From positions 496,001 through 560,000 of the forward strand of contig OW568878.1 in assembly GCA_938743325.2 (NCBI GenBank): a stretch of 64,000 nt of DNA, given 5' to 3'. The first letter of the stretch is position 1. Each line of letters starts with the position of its first letter. Origin of the DNA: Pycnococcus provasolii. Lineage: Eukaryota > Chlorophyta > Pseudoscourfieldiophyceae > Pseudoscourfieldiales > Pycnococcaceae. The notes beneath the pieces were generated by a model. It saw only the letters and a program-made list of their open reading frames with translations. It did no database searches and was not told the DNA's origin. Shown one piece after another: positions 26,718 to 38,158 of this stretch. The position numbers and the translations under genes were made by a program.

Positions 26718-28024
26718 GATGAGTGCTTACTTTATTCAGTCTATTCAGTTATGCGTGACGTGACACCGATGACGACGACGACGACGACGACGTGGCGCAG
26801 AATGATGGTTGCCGCCGCCGATCAGTATCGGACTGTTTAGGGGATCGAATTTGGATCGAATTCCGGCCGGGTAGAGTTCGGGGTTCGCTTTTGGCTCTGT
26901 GTCCTCAATGACCACCTTCTTTATCGATGCCCATCAACCCAACAATATGGCGCTTGCCTGCGAAGGAACAACTTCTGTATGGGATCGCCTGACCATCCTA
27001 TGGGAGTTGGCGCACAACCTCATCATCTGTTCTCCCTTTCACACAGGACTACACAGCAGGCAGCGCGTTGTACCGAAACCCTCCTTTCCTACACCGTGTT
27101 CGCGCGCAATTTACAGTCTGCTTGGCAGCGAGACGGGCCTCTGTAAGAATACAGTAAGTTGATAAAGAAGGTCAGGTGAGTGATCAGGAGCACGGAAAGC
27201 GGGAAAGCACAACGCCATTCGTGAACGGCGAGAAAAACGAACCCTGAAGACGAAGACGAAAACGAAGACGAAGAAGGGGAAGACGATTGGAAGACGAAAA
27301 AAGAAAAGGGGCGACCTGCCACCAACTCACCAAGATGACATGTGCATGAGCCTCCCTCATGGGTGAGAGAACAGCAGAAGACGAAGACGAAGAAGAAAGC
27401 GCGGAAAAACCACAGGCCAACCGACAAAGAGACAAGGGCGTGTCCAGTGCAGCACTACCAAATATGTGTAATAATAAGTCGGGGATCAGGTCCCACCTCC
27501 CCTCCCCCTCCCTCCCCCTCCCCTCCCGCCACGTCCGGTGTCCGGCATCCGGTGCGGGTAGGAAGGAAGTACCAGGTACGCTGTACCGGGTACGGTTTTA
27601 CGCCGACCAAAGCCTTCTTTCGCGCTTTTTTATACCCCTCCCCCCCGCCTAACAAACACCCACAAGGCCCCCGCTCGTGGGCTGGCTTGCACGCCCCATC
27701 ACTCTCGGCCATCACGCGCCATCAATCACATACATCACTGGCGTAGGGTACAGGACATTGTTGTGTGTTACGCGTAGGGTACGTGCTTGCTTGCTCGCTT
27801 CTTCGTGTGTGGGGTGTGGTGTGTGTGTGTGTGTGGTGCTCTTCTTCTTCTTTCCCTTCCCTTCCCTTCGCTTGCTTCATTGACTGTGCCTTCTTTCATC
27901 TTTCCTCACATCTATACACACACATGTGCACATCCCTCCCTCCCTCCATCCGTTTCAGTTTCGTGCTTGTGATTTTTGAGGTTCTCGTGAAAAGCACCCA
28001 GGAGTCTCCCTCGTTATTCGTACT
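26718..28024. other. Long gene-poor spacer
   Basis: I find no supported gene in these 1.3 kb. The sequence holds GAC/GA-rich tracts (27225-27400), a block of repeated CCGG-centred words (27527-27545), direct GTACC/GGTAC words at 27569-27595, a short (GT)n run near 27820 and C-rich/pyrimidine-rich DNA just before the F-box gene, probably its promoter and 5' UTR. An 87-codon ORF at 26899-27162 lacks any recognisable feature. Confidence 0.5.
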
Positions 28025-30621
28025 ATGATGGACGACAGTATGGACGTGGACATTGACGTGCTGCTCAAAGCACGTGCTGCAGCGTCAGAACCTGCAGGTG
28101 CTCGCGGTGAAGAAGAACTTAGGGCAGACTCACGAGCCATCACGCACGCACATGACGGAGATAATACGACGACGCAGAGGGATATATCCAAAGCGAATGC
28201 TCCCACGTCCATCGTGCGGTGGCACCACATGCCAACCACAGCACCAACCACAACTCCGAACCGAACGACGACGACGACGACGACGACGACAGCCGTCGCA
28301 CCCGCATCAACGAGCAAAAACAAGGAACGTGGGAGCTACAAGTGCGGACTATGCGGACTACCCAAAAAAGGACACAGTACGTCGTCAGGCTTGTCAAAGC
28401 CTCTCACCTTGCCCGTCACCACCCTAAATAAATGTCTCACCTAACACTCCCAACTAACTAATCTCCCATCACAAAAACAAAACTTCCAACCCGCCCAGTT
28501 TGCAAGTTTGCAAAGGCGCAGAAGCCTAACCCTGTTGCAGGTGACATGGCGGCGGGACCGTCAACGCACGCCAGTAACACAGCGTCGCCACCTCCGTTAC
28601 CCAGCCAGGTGGCGATGCCGACGCCGACGCCGACGCCAGGAGTTAAGAATATCATCGACAACACGGGCATGACGATGACGACGCCAACAGCCTCCGCCTT
28701 GGTGACACCCGCGAATGCGCCTCGCCAACGGCAGCGCACGACGCCCGCACCCAAGCAAGTTACCAAGCGCGTGCTCTTCGCCACGCCGGAGAAGGCACCG
28801 CCACCTCCTCCTGAGACGCAGCAAAGCCGTGACAGCAAGTTGAGCATGGCTCTTGCACTCAGCCGACTCGCTCCCAAGGATGTCGCCGTCGCCGCCTGTG
28901 TGTGTCGCGTGTGGCGCAGCGCAGCGTCGTACGTTTTGACACACACGGCGGGTGCGACGCTCGACATCTCCGACGTCCCGGCGCGTCGACGCGCCATTGG
29001 CGTACTGCAGGCACTTTCCGTGCGCTCAAGCCCGCTTGCGCATCTTTCGCTATGCTGCCCGCGTCCAAACAAGGACCCCTTTGAGCAGCCGCAGCCGCAC
29101 CAGTGCGCTTCCATCTACTCTGCCATCGCCGAGAACGCCAACACCACCCAGCACCTCACACGCCTGCATCTTACAGCGGAGCAGAGCACGTACGCCTTCC
29201 CCAACGCATCGATATTCGACTTCTGCGCATTCGACGCCGCCACCACCACATCCGCCTCCGCCGCCGCCATCAACATCAGCCTACAGAATGCGGACAACGC
29301 ACAGTTGATTCACCTCGTCTCTGTAAGCTGCAAATTGCGCACGCTCACCATCGACTCGTGGGCTGCCGCCACGAACTGCGGAACCAGGCTTCGCATTTCC
29401 AGCGCGACATTGCACGACCTTGCCATCGCCGAGATGACGGACGTGGACGATCTTGCGCTCAATTGCCCCTCGCTGCGAAACCTCAGCCTCGATTTCGACG
29501 ACCAGCCAGCCTTCGCCTGCCCGTGGGACCAGTCAAGCCACGAATCGGGCTTCGCGGAATCGGAGCTTCCCACCGCCCGTCCGACGACGATGATGCGACA
29601 GCTCGCGGAAAGTGTGACGATGAGCCCGAGCCTCGAGCGCCTGCACGTCCGTCTGCAGTCTCTCGGAGACCAGGCGGTATCCGCGCTGTGCTCATCTGGC
29701 GAAATCGTGGCGCTGCGCACGCTAGAGATTGTGCACGCGACCCGGCTGACGGATGCCGGTGCTGCCATGCTCGTGCGCTGCTGCCCGAACATCACCACGC
29801 TCGACCTGTCCGGCTGCACGCTGCTTACGGACGATATCCTGACGACGATCACCGACGACGAGAAACTCGCCAAGAACCTCGTTACGCTGCGCCTAGCCGG
29901 ATGCACGAATCTGTCCATGCGCGCGGTGAGCGCCGCCGTGCCACGCCTCGCGGCTCTTGAAACGCTCGATCTGGGGTACGTCTTCGTGGACGATCGTCGT
30001 ACGGTCAAGGTGTCGGGCCCTGCCAGCTCCGCCCCGCTGAGCGCCGCGTGGTTCATGCAAGGCAGGGAGATGACAGCCGTCGCTGCCGGCGCTGGCGCCG
30101 GCGGTGACTGGGATGACGACGACGAGGAAGACAAAGCTCAGCGACGCAGCAACCGCTTGAGGCACAAGTCACCCGTCGCATCGCCGATTGCGCCACGCGT
30201 CGCGCCTGTCGTGTACCGCGTCTCGATGCCTGTTAGCCCGAACAAAGTCCTCTCGCCTCTTCGTGCTGGCGCGTCAGCTGGATCCGTGCTTAAGCGCGAG
30301 CGTGCATTGAGCCCGATGAGACCTGTCAAAGTTGCACGCGTCTCCGAGGTTGACACCGTGGGCGGACTTGGACCGGATGCTCTGAAGATCGTGCATCCAC
30401 GACTTGTCGTGATCAGCCTTTGGGGATGCAGCCGCGTGCGATCGCTCTCCGTGGAGGAGTGCTCTTCGCTGAAGGAGGTTTGCCTGAACGGATGCGCTCG
30501 TCTAAGCTTCGATCGTCTGCACTTGCCCAGAGGTGCAGATGGAAAGACGACCTCTTCCGTCGTCGTGCTGAGCAACGGCATGGGTGAGACGGTTGCGACA
30601 AAGACTGAAGTTGGGCTGTAA
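28025..30621 (+). CDS. Zinc-knuckle, F-box and leucine-rich repeat protein (two exons)
   Basis: Exon 1 is 28025-28376, the intron 28377-28498 (GTACGT ... CCCAG, 122 bp, phase 1) and exon 2 28499-30621, giving 824 residues. Splicing completes a CGLCGLPKKGHIC zinc-knuckle-like motif (C-x2-C-x5-H-x-C) at the junction, which strongly supports the intron. An F-box-like segment (LSMALALSRLAPKDVAVAACVCRVW) follows, then LRR units of the cysteine-containing AMN1/FBXL type (LTDAGAAMLVRCCPNITTLDL, LSGCTLLTDDILTTI and LWGCSRVRSLSVEECSSL). F-box proteins of this class recruit substrates to SCF ubiquitin ligases; the substrate here is unknown. An acidic then basic insert separates the last LRRs. Exon 1 has a Thr homopolymer. 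Confidence 0.75.
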
Positions 30622-30857
30622 CATTTCGTCGCTTCTTTGGTGGTTCTAATCATGCAACGTGACGTTGTCCGTAGGATGGAAGAAAGGCTTAAAGTTTCTT
30701 TTAGATTAAAAATGGTCAGCCAAAGGTCATTAAAGTTTATAGCTTTTTGAAAGCCTGCGGCCGCCGTCGTCAGAATTCACCACCATTTACCAAATCTCTA
30801 CGTGGCCCCTCCTCAATGGAGACCCCACCGCCACCTTTCGCACGGCACTGTGCTTAC

Positions 30858-32463
30858 TTATTTTCCGTACGACTCCTCGCCATCCTTGGCGCGAAGCTCT
30901 CCAAGTGCGACGGGGGCAGACGTCTCGCAAATTTTGGAGGTTTGGAATGACGAGATGTCCGTGCCCGCATCCTTCGCCTCCTTCTCCATCTGCTCCTTGA
31001 TCCACGCGTACGTGATCTTCAGGCCATCCGCAAGCTTCAGGGAAGGGTGCCATCCGAGCTTCTCCTTGATGAGCTTGTTGTCGCTGTTGCGGCCACGCAC
31101 GCCCTCCGGTCCCGGGATGTGCTTGATCGGAATCTTCTTGTCGCCGAACGACAGTGCGAGCTCCATCATTTGGTTCATGCTGACTTGCTCGTCGCTGCCA
31201 AGGTTGAGCGGCTCGGAGAAGTCGCTCTTGGTGAGGCGCAGGATGCCCTCGACGCAGTCGTCGATGAATGTGAACGATCGCGTCTGCTTACCGTCGCCCC
31301 ACATTTCCGCCTCGACGGTGGCGGCCGCCGCCTTGCGGCAGAACGCGGCAGGTGCCTTCTCGCGTCCACCCTTCCACGTTCCGAACGGTCCGTAGATGTT
31401 GTGGAAGCGTCCGACGCGGCACTGCATGTCGAAGTCCTTCTGGTAGTGGATGTACGCCTCCTCGGAAACGAGCTTCTCGAGTCCGTACGCGTCCTGCGGC
31501 TGCGCGGGCCAGGCGTCGCTCTCCTTGAGGCCTCCACCCTCGACCTCGACGTCGAGCTGCTTGAACTCGGGGTAGATGCACGCGGACGACGCGTAGAAGC
31601 AGCGCTTGCATCCCTGGATGCGCGCAGCCTCGAGCACGTTGAACGAGATCATGATGTTGTTGTAGAGGATGACGGAGTGGTTGCTCTGGATGAATCCCAT
31701 GCCGCCCATGTCCGCGGCGAGGTTGAAGACGTGATCGCATCCCTTGCACACCTTCATACAGTTGTCGTACACGCGCAGGTCCACGAGGTGGAACTCGTCG
31801 CAGAACATGTCCTCCTGTGGTTTGTGAAAATGGCGTTGTTGGTGAGGTTGGTGAGTTTTGAGATTTTCACTTTTTTTTTCCCGGAAGTTCACCTCCTGAA
31901 TAGCCGATCACCGCTCCCGCCCAAAATATACTAAGTTTCACTCTTTTCTGTGCGTGTGCAAGTCACCAGGCACAAAAACCGGCTGAGATGGCCGTGCTAA
32001 TCGAGTGTTGCCTCACACACGACAAAGCACACTTTTGGCCACACTATATGCTTTTGCTGCCGCCTTTATCAATCAGGTATAAAATGAAATATCCTCCTCC
32101 TCCTCCAACAAATACGCGAATACTTGAACTGTACTTGTACTTGAGAGGTACACGCGAAGTCAATACAACGCGCGCGCAAACTCATTCAGGTGCTTTTAAA
32201 AGTCACCTGAACGTGTATCCCAACCATCCCAACAACCACCTCAGGTCGTTCCCCACCTCGTAGGATCCCGTACTACGTACCGTCATGTGTTCGTTCCTCT
32301 TCCAGTCGCACCCGACGATGTAGTGGCCCTCGGCCTTGAGTCGTCGCGCGAGGTGGGAGGCGATGAATCCGCCGGATCCGGTGATGCAGATCTTGAGTTT
32401 CTTCTCCGGCCAGTACGGCTCGAAGGGGAACTTCGCCAACTCGCTCGCTACCATCGTCGTCAT
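30858..32463 (-). CDS. GME: GDP-mannose 3,5-epimerase (two exons)
   Basis: Exon 1 is 32463-32281 and exon 2 31814-30858 on the minus strand; the 466-bp intron starts GTACGT and ends CACAG. The join restores NEHMT-EDMFCDEFHLVDLR as in plant GME, giving 379 residues, the usual length. Hallmarks: Rossmann GSGGFIASHLARRL near residue 30, HVFNLAADMGGMGFIQSNHS, YASSACIYPEFK, the YGLEK catalytic Tyr/Lys pair, GRFHNIYGPFGTWKGGREKA, and GPEGVRGRNSDN. The enzyme converts GDP-mannose to GDP-galactose (and GDP-gulose) in the cytosol, feeding ascorbate synthesis and cell-wall or glycan precursors. Confidence 0.95.
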
Positions 32464-32850
32464 CGTGATCTACTTTTACTTGTATATAATCTATGAAGGT
32501 GAAAAAGCCTAGAAGCGATCGGACAGGCGGAGGCGTTAAGCTGAGGCAATAAGGGGGTCCCCCGGGGGGATGCCTTTCACCCTTTATCCCTTTCCCTCTC
32601 CTCAATTCCTCTCCTTCGAGAAGGGAAGCCGGAGAAGGGCGGCCCTTTCAGCCTTTCCTTTCCTTTCACCTTTCGTCTCTTCTCTCTCTCACCACAACAT
32701 CAGAGCAGACTTCATCAGAGTTCCTCTCAACCCCTCGTTCGTTGTTGACCGGATGCCGGAGGTCTCTTTGGAGCGCACTTCAGAACCTTGAGGCCACACC
32801 TTTCTCGCTCGCGGTTTGGTTTGGGCAACAGCTTCACACAACAACAACTA

Positions 32851-33497
32851 CTTTTAGCAAGGGGAAATAACACTGGGGAGTTCACTCCCCCCTTTTCGGG
32901 AGGACGAGCTGTCCGGTAGGGTTTTGCTTTTTCCCGACCAACCGCATGGTTCCTCCCTCCCCCCTCCCCCGACTCACCCCATCTCATGGCAGTGCGCGCA
33001 GCGCGGCGAGGCACGCGCCGTGAGGCATGCGCGGCGCGTAGCGACGCCCATGCGCGTCATGTTGAGCTCGTTCGGTCAGGTAGGAGTATTCCTACACAGT
33101 GACACCGCCCATGCTCAATCGGCGCGCTTACGCGACGCGCGCATGGGGAGCGAGCTACGCGCGCGTAGACCTACGCGGGCATGCGTGCCATCTTCGGCGA
33201 GATGTTTGGGTATGTTCCGGAGATGTTCTCGTTAGTTTGAAAGTTGAATGCGAAAGTATAAGCACTAACTAAAAAAGTTACGGAGCCAGAAATGTACACA
33301 TTAGGACCCGATTTTGAGTTACGCACAATTGTTTGCGCCAGACGCGCCAGCGGACGCCATTGCGACCTATTGCCCCGTTCAGACTGAAAACCCCTACTCC
33401 CCAAGGTCTCCAAAAACAAACCCCTACGGGACAGCTCAGCTCCTCGAAGGAATAGTGGGAGTGAACTCCCCATTGTTATTTCCCCTTGCTTTTAGCA
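32851..33497. mobile_element. Foldback / MITE-like element with about 85-bp inverted ends
   Basis: The left end (32851-32935) contains AGCAAGGGGAAATAACACTG, GGGGAGTTCACTCCC and GAGCTGTCC; the right end (33411-33497) carries the same words in reverse complement and in the same order from the outside in. I judge the arms about 80% alike with small indels. Between them is GC-rich sequence with palindromes such as CTACGCGCGCGTAG (33160-33173). There is no ORF, so a non-autonomous element is the simplest reading. Target-site duplications are not clear. Confidence 0.55.
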
Positions 33498-34026
33498 CGT
33501 GTTCCAGGGATGTTCCAGGGCGCGCGTTCTCGCCGCGGGGGCGGCCTGAGGATAGCGCTGTGTACTTTTTCATAAATGCATTTTCACGTTTTTTAATCAT
33601 CAAAAAGATGACTCCTCCTTTCTCTCAAATGTCGCAATATGCCTAGGCTTACCTCTGCCTTGTTTGGTTCGCGGTAGACGTCGCTTCTCTTGTACAGTTA
33701 TTTCTTCTGTGCGCAGTTCTGATTTTTGTGAATTTCAACGCAGGAAGGCCAATTACAGTAAGTCCATGATTCTTTTCTTCCACCGTACAACGCGCGTAAT
33801 TTTCGCAAATTTCCACCTTAGAGATGTACCTGTGTGAGTGGTGTCCAGTAACGCCTCCTCCCACGAGCAACACTTTTACGATTCTTTGCGACCTGCTCAA
33901 AAGGTGCTCGGTGGGTCCCACGGCAAGTACATGGGGACGAGCCCTCAAGTTGCCGTCCTTGAACCCAACAAAAGACAGATCAAAAGACAGACAAAAGAAA
34001 GGTTTTAGGTTTACGGAACCACCCGT

Positions 34027-34047
34027 AACCCTAACCCTAACCCTAAC
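34027..34047 (+). repeat. Telomere-type CCCTAA array upstream of FNTA
   Basis: About three and a half perfect CCCTAA units end about 78 bp before the start codon of the farnesyltransferase alpha gene and are followed by TAGTTCGGGGTTTC. Position suggests a promoter telo-box rather than a chromosome end. Confidence 0.7.
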
Positions 34048-34124
34048 TCTTAGTTCGGGGTTTCCCCTCCTCTCCTCTCCCAGGCTGCCATAAAAGAAAG
34101 AACACAACACAGCACGTAACACGC

Positions 34125-35234
34125 ATGGCGTCGATGTCCGATGCTTGGGCGCACGACTACAGCGATTTGTCTCCAGGAACCACTTCCTCCATGTCTCCTC
34201 CTCCTGTCGTCTGCATCGCACACGCGCCTGCCGTGCGTAAAACTCAAATGATTCTACACGCACTCATACGCAAGCAGGAGTACTCGGCGCGAACCGTCGC
34301 CATCACTGCCAACGCGCTGCGCAATAATCCTGCAGACTACACCGCGTTCGCAGTACGGCGCCTGTGCCTGACGCAAGCAAGAGACACGCACGTGTCGAAC
34401 TTGGCACGGATGCTGGAGGAGGAATTCGCATTCACGGGGGACTTTGTGGAGATGTTCCCGAAGAACTATCAGCTTTGGGGACATAGGAGGTGGTTAGCTG
34501 ACACGTTTGCGATTTCGGACAGTAATGGAAAGTCTGAAGAAGACACGCAACAGTGCTTGCTTGACGAGGTGGCGTTTGCGCACGTCGCCATCGAGGACGA
34601 CAACAAGAACTACCACGCGTGGTCACACCGTGCGTACTTTCTGCAAAAAGCTGCAAACGTCTTACCGAGCGCTGCGGCCGATAGGATGTTTCAGGCGGAG
34701 ATGGCGTACACTGCGCGGCTTCTCGACGTAGACAATTCAAATAACTCGGCGTGGAATGCAAGACACCTCGCAGTGAGACTGCTATTCGAGTCCGCCACAA
34801 CTTCACACGACACAGATGAGGCACAAGCGCGCGTCGACGTAGCGATGGCAAGCGAGACGGCGTTCGCACTCGCCAGACTCGAAGTCGATCCATCGAACGA
34901 GGCGGTTTGGTCATACATCACAGACCTAGTCGCACCTGCAGACGACGAACTTGCGCGCGTGCCGTGGCGGGCGCACGCCGCGCACGCCGCCGCCGCCGCC
35001 GCCGCAACTCTCGACGCACTCGCGAGCGCGCTTGTCAACAAGGACGACGGCAAGACAGCCGCGAATGCGCTCGAGTACCGGCTACATCGCGCGTGCCAGG
35101 CGTCGTCACGCGCCGAAAATGCCGAAAATGCTCGTGAGGCGTGCGAAGACGCACGTGCCGCGTGCAAATCTCTCGTAAGTGTCGATGGCGCGATGCGCGC
35201 GGGATTTTGGCGATTTCGAAGAGAGTGTATCTAA
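34125..35234 (+). CDS. FNTA: Protein farnesyltransferase / geranylgeranyltransferase I alpha subunit
   Basis: The 369-residue protein shows the prenyltransferase alpha (PPTA) repeats: NPADYTAFAVRRLCL, PKNYQLWGHRRWLAD, NKNYHAWSHRAYFLQ, NNSAWNARHLAV and NEAVWSYITDL. These are the five tetratricopeptide-like units with the N-Y-x-x-W-x-x-R core that wrap the beta subunit. The second repeat in full canonical form (NYQLWGHRRW) favours the FTA/GGTI alpha subunit over the larger Rab GGT alpha. With a beta subunit it attaches farnesyl or geranylgeranyl groups to CaaX proteins in the cytosol. The C-terminal third is Ala-rich. Single exon; the first Met is used and the next Met is only three codons later. 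Confidence 0.85.
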   Translation: MASMSDAWAHDYSDLSPGTTSSMSPPPVVCIAHAPAVRKTQMILHALIRKQEYSARTVAITANALRNNPADYTAFAVRRLCLTQARDTHVSNLARMLEEEFAFTGDFVEMFPKNYQLWGHRRWLADTFAISDSNGKSEEDTQQCLLDEVAFAHVAIEDDNKNYHAWSHRAYFLQKAANVLPSAAADRMFQAEMAYTARLLDVDNSNNSAWNARHLAVRLLFESATTSHDTDEAQARVDVAMASETAFALARLEVDPSNEAVWSYITDLVAPADDELARVPWRAHAAHAAAAAAATLDALASALVNKDDGKTAANALEYRLHRACQASSRAENAENAREACEDARAACKSLVSVDGAMRAGFWRFRRECI

Positions 35235-35549
35235 TCTAATGTTTCTTTTTTGTACGTTTCGATGATAAAATTACGCTTCTGTCACAAGAATGGTTTTTTG
35301 TTATGCATTGTCCCACCAGCACCTGAACCAACCAAAACCAACCGACCGACCAAACGAACCAACCCACCAACCAAACTCCACAAAGCCACCACGCCCAGAT
35401 GAATCCCACAGAATGTACTTGCAAAATCCTTTCCCAAATCTCGTCCGCCTATTTCCTTTCCTTAAACACCCATTTCACCGTAACTCGCATATCCCGCGGA
35501 TTGCTGACGTGTGGCACCCATCCATGATTTTTTTCTCATATTGAAAACC

Positions 35550-38158
35550 TCACACCAAGAAGAGCTCCACGTAGCGATTGCCCATCATCGCACGGTGCCT
35601 CTCCGACACGGCTCGGCCAGCCTCGGAAGCGCTCGCGAAAGTGACCATAGCCTCGCCCGTCGCGCGTCCGTTCGTCGCCTGGCCAATACGCACCGAATCT
35701 TTCACCACCGCAAACCCGGAAAGGAAGTTAAGCACGTCCTGCGGAGTTGATTGCCATGGCAAGCCGCGAAGGCGCACCGTGCTGCTCTGGGGACCCGCAG
35801 GCGCAGGCGCACTTCCCTCCACGCCAGCCGGCGCACCAGTGGTTGGCGCACCGCCATTCGCGGCCGCGCCGGCGTACGCGGCCGCCGCCGCTGCACCCTG
35901 CGGTAAACCCGCGGCCATTGCCGCGTACGCCGGCGCGCCTGCCATGGCTGGCGCAATGCTTCCTTGCGGTGCCACGGGCGGAGGGACGCCTGCCGCCACG
36001 GGTGCACCCGCCGGGCCTGGTGGAGGCACTCCGCCAGGAGCGCTGGCACCACTCTCAAGCGGCGGTGGCGGCGGCGCTCCGACGGGAGCCATCGCTGAAA
36101 GTCCCGCGGGACCGGGTGCGAAGCCACCCGCGCCAGGGTTGAGCTGTCCCGGCGGCCCAGGGCGCGGCAGAGGCGCGGCAGGATCCACAGGTCCAGGCGG
36201 GCCGGGTGGTCCGAGGCTCATGCCAAGGCTCATGGCAACCATGCCGGCACCGCCGGTGCCCATTCCCATTGGCGCGTGACCGGCGCCACCCCACTGTGGC
36301 TGGCTCTGCGGGTACCCGAATAGGCCGCCCATTCCCATCGCGCCGAACGGCGCCGCGGCGGGGTCGTGCAAGAATGCCTGCGCGCCGCCCATGCCGGGCT
36401 GCATCATCAGGTGCATGTCAGGCGGAAGCAGCGCCTGCTGTGCAGAGGTGCCCATAGGTGCCGTTGGCAGCGGGATATTTGATCCCATCATATATGCCGC
36501 ATGTGACATCTCCGCATGGCTGCTTCGGAACAGCTCCACGTAGCGTTGCCCGATTCGAGCCTTGTTGCGCTGCTCGCGCGCGCGATTGCACTCCTCGTGG
36601 TTCGCAAACATGACGTACGCCTCGCCCGTGCTGCGCTCGTTGCGCATGACCACCAGGATGCCGTGCGGCACGAGCTCGTAGTCCGAGAAGAACTCGGTCA
36701 CCTCCTTCATGCCCGCTGAGTATGGAAGGCCACGCAGCTTCAGCACCAGGCCGTCGTGCGGCGCGGCCACCGCGTCGGCTGGGAATCCCGCGGCAAGTCC
36801 CGGACCGCCGGGGTGCCCGGGCATGCCCCCGGGCGTACCGGGACCACCCGCGCCGGGCGGCCCAAGTCCCATCATGCCACCATGCCCCGGTCCATGTCCG
36901 CCGTGGTGCCCACGTCCCATGTGCCCGTGTGGGTGGAATCCACGCGCGCCCGGATGGTGCATGCCCATGCCCGGGTGATGAGGCATTCCCATGCCACGTC
37001 CACGTCCACCAAACATGTGGCTTCGCGCTCCAGCACCCGCAGCCTGCATCATCTCACCCTTCGTGCTTCGGAACAGCTCGATGTACCGCGTTCCCATCAT
37101 CTGGCGGTGCCGGTTGAGCGCTAGATTCGCGCCATCCGCTGTAACGAACTCGACGTACGCCTCGCCCGTCGCACGCCCGTCGTGCGTGTAGGTGAGCAGG
37201 ATTCCCTCGGGCACCACATCGCCTCCGCATCCTTGAAAGAACTGCAGCACTTGTTCCGCACCAGCACTGAACGGCAGGCCGCGCATGCGCACGACGCCTG
37301 GGTACCGCGGGTCTGGATTCCCTGGGAGCGCGCCAGCCGCCTGTGCAGCGGCTTGGGCGTGCACCTGGCTGCGCTGATGCGCGTTGACCATGTCCTCCTC
37401 GGTGGACGGGAAGAGCTCGACGTACCGCCGTCCCATGTGCGCACGGTTCTTCGTCTCAAGCGCGTGCGCGGCATCCTCCTCATTAGCAAATCGTACGTAC
37501 CCGTCGCCCGTGGCGCGTCCCTGGCTGTTGAGGCAGAGCAGCGTTCCTCCCAAGGGAATATCAAAGTCGCTGAAAAACTCGGCAACCGCCTCCTCTGTCG
37601 CCTGTGTGTGTGTGTGTGTGTGTGTGTTGAGTGAGTCTATCCTTCTTTGTCCTTTCACCTCCACCCTCTGCAGACTCTTCCAGGTTAGGAAAGCAACAAA
37701 AAACAAATACGCACCTGATATGGCAGTCCTCGCATGCGCAGCACGCACGTTGGCGGCAACGGCTCAACAGGTGCAAGGTGGTGCGGCGGCGGCATGCCAG
37801 GCACGACCCCCATCGGCGCGACGATGGGCGTTCCGTCGGGTCCTGTGAAGTGCATAGGCATCAAGGCGCCGTGCGGTGGCCCTTGAGGCAGCATGCCTGG
37901 TACCATTCCGTTCGGCACTTGGCCTCCCGACATCCCGGGTATGGTTCCCATGCCCTGCGCGTCCATTCCATGTCCCACGGGCAAAGCACCCACGTGTGGC
38001 GCTCCCGTCACCTGCAGCGTTTCCACGGCGGTCGCGAGTGACTCGACGGTGTCGACGACGCCTGGTGCCCCCACCGCGACGCCGGGGGGTGGCACGTTTC
38101 CCTCGACAACAACTCCCGCCGCGTTTGTCGCTCCCACGGCGACAGCGTTCGGATTCAT
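35550..38158 (-). CDS. Four quasi-RRM protein (hnRNP F/H or ESRP type), two exons
   Basis: Exon 1 is 38158-37715 and exon 2 37601-35550; the 113-bp intron begins GTGCGT and ends in a long CA run then CAG. The join yields RMRGLPYQ-ATEEAVAEFFSDF, a complete RRM start, and an 831-residue protein. Four quasi-RRMs open with RMRGLPYQ, RMRGLPFS, KLRGLPYS and RLRGLPWQ, each ending with a G-x-x-Y-V-(R/E/M)-F RNP1-like strand and a RYIELF/RYVELF strand, as in hnRNP F/H and ESRP proteins that bind G-rich RNA and guide splicing. Gly/Pro/Met-rich low-complexity linkers lie between RRM 2 and 3 and RRM 3 and 4. The exon-2 frame is open into the intron, so the intron could be missed by ORF-only annotation. 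Confidence 0.85.
37602..37627 (-). repeat. (CA)n tract forming the 3' end of an intron
   Basis: On the minus strand about eleven CA units run straight into the AG of the quasi-RRM gene intron, in place of a polypyrimidine tract. Such tracts vary in length and can alter splicing. Confidence 0.75.

Larger units (their letters stand above)
32464..34124. other. Gene-poor spacer with a foldback element and telomere-like array
   Basis: No gene is supported. It contains the GME promoter, inverted repeats at 32851-32935 and 33411-33497 with a GC-rich palindromic core, a possible small ORF at 33824-34093 (starts MYLCEWCPVTPPPTSNTFTI, no family recognised), and a CCCTAA array at 34027-34047 just before the farnesyltransferase start. 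Confidence 0.55.

Noticed and set aside
26899-27162. 87-codon ORF in the long spacer
   Set aside because: No motif, no paralogue in the window and no promoter or splice signals I can defend.
33649-34263. 204-codon minus-strand ORF before FNTA
   Set aside because: It runs through the CCCTAA array (RVRVRV) and overlaps the FNTA start, so it is chance.
37602-37748. Single-exon start for the quasi-RRM gene at 37748
   Set aside because: This frame translates the intron's CA tract (THTHTH) and truncates RRM1; splicing to the exon at 38158-37715 gives a complete RRM.
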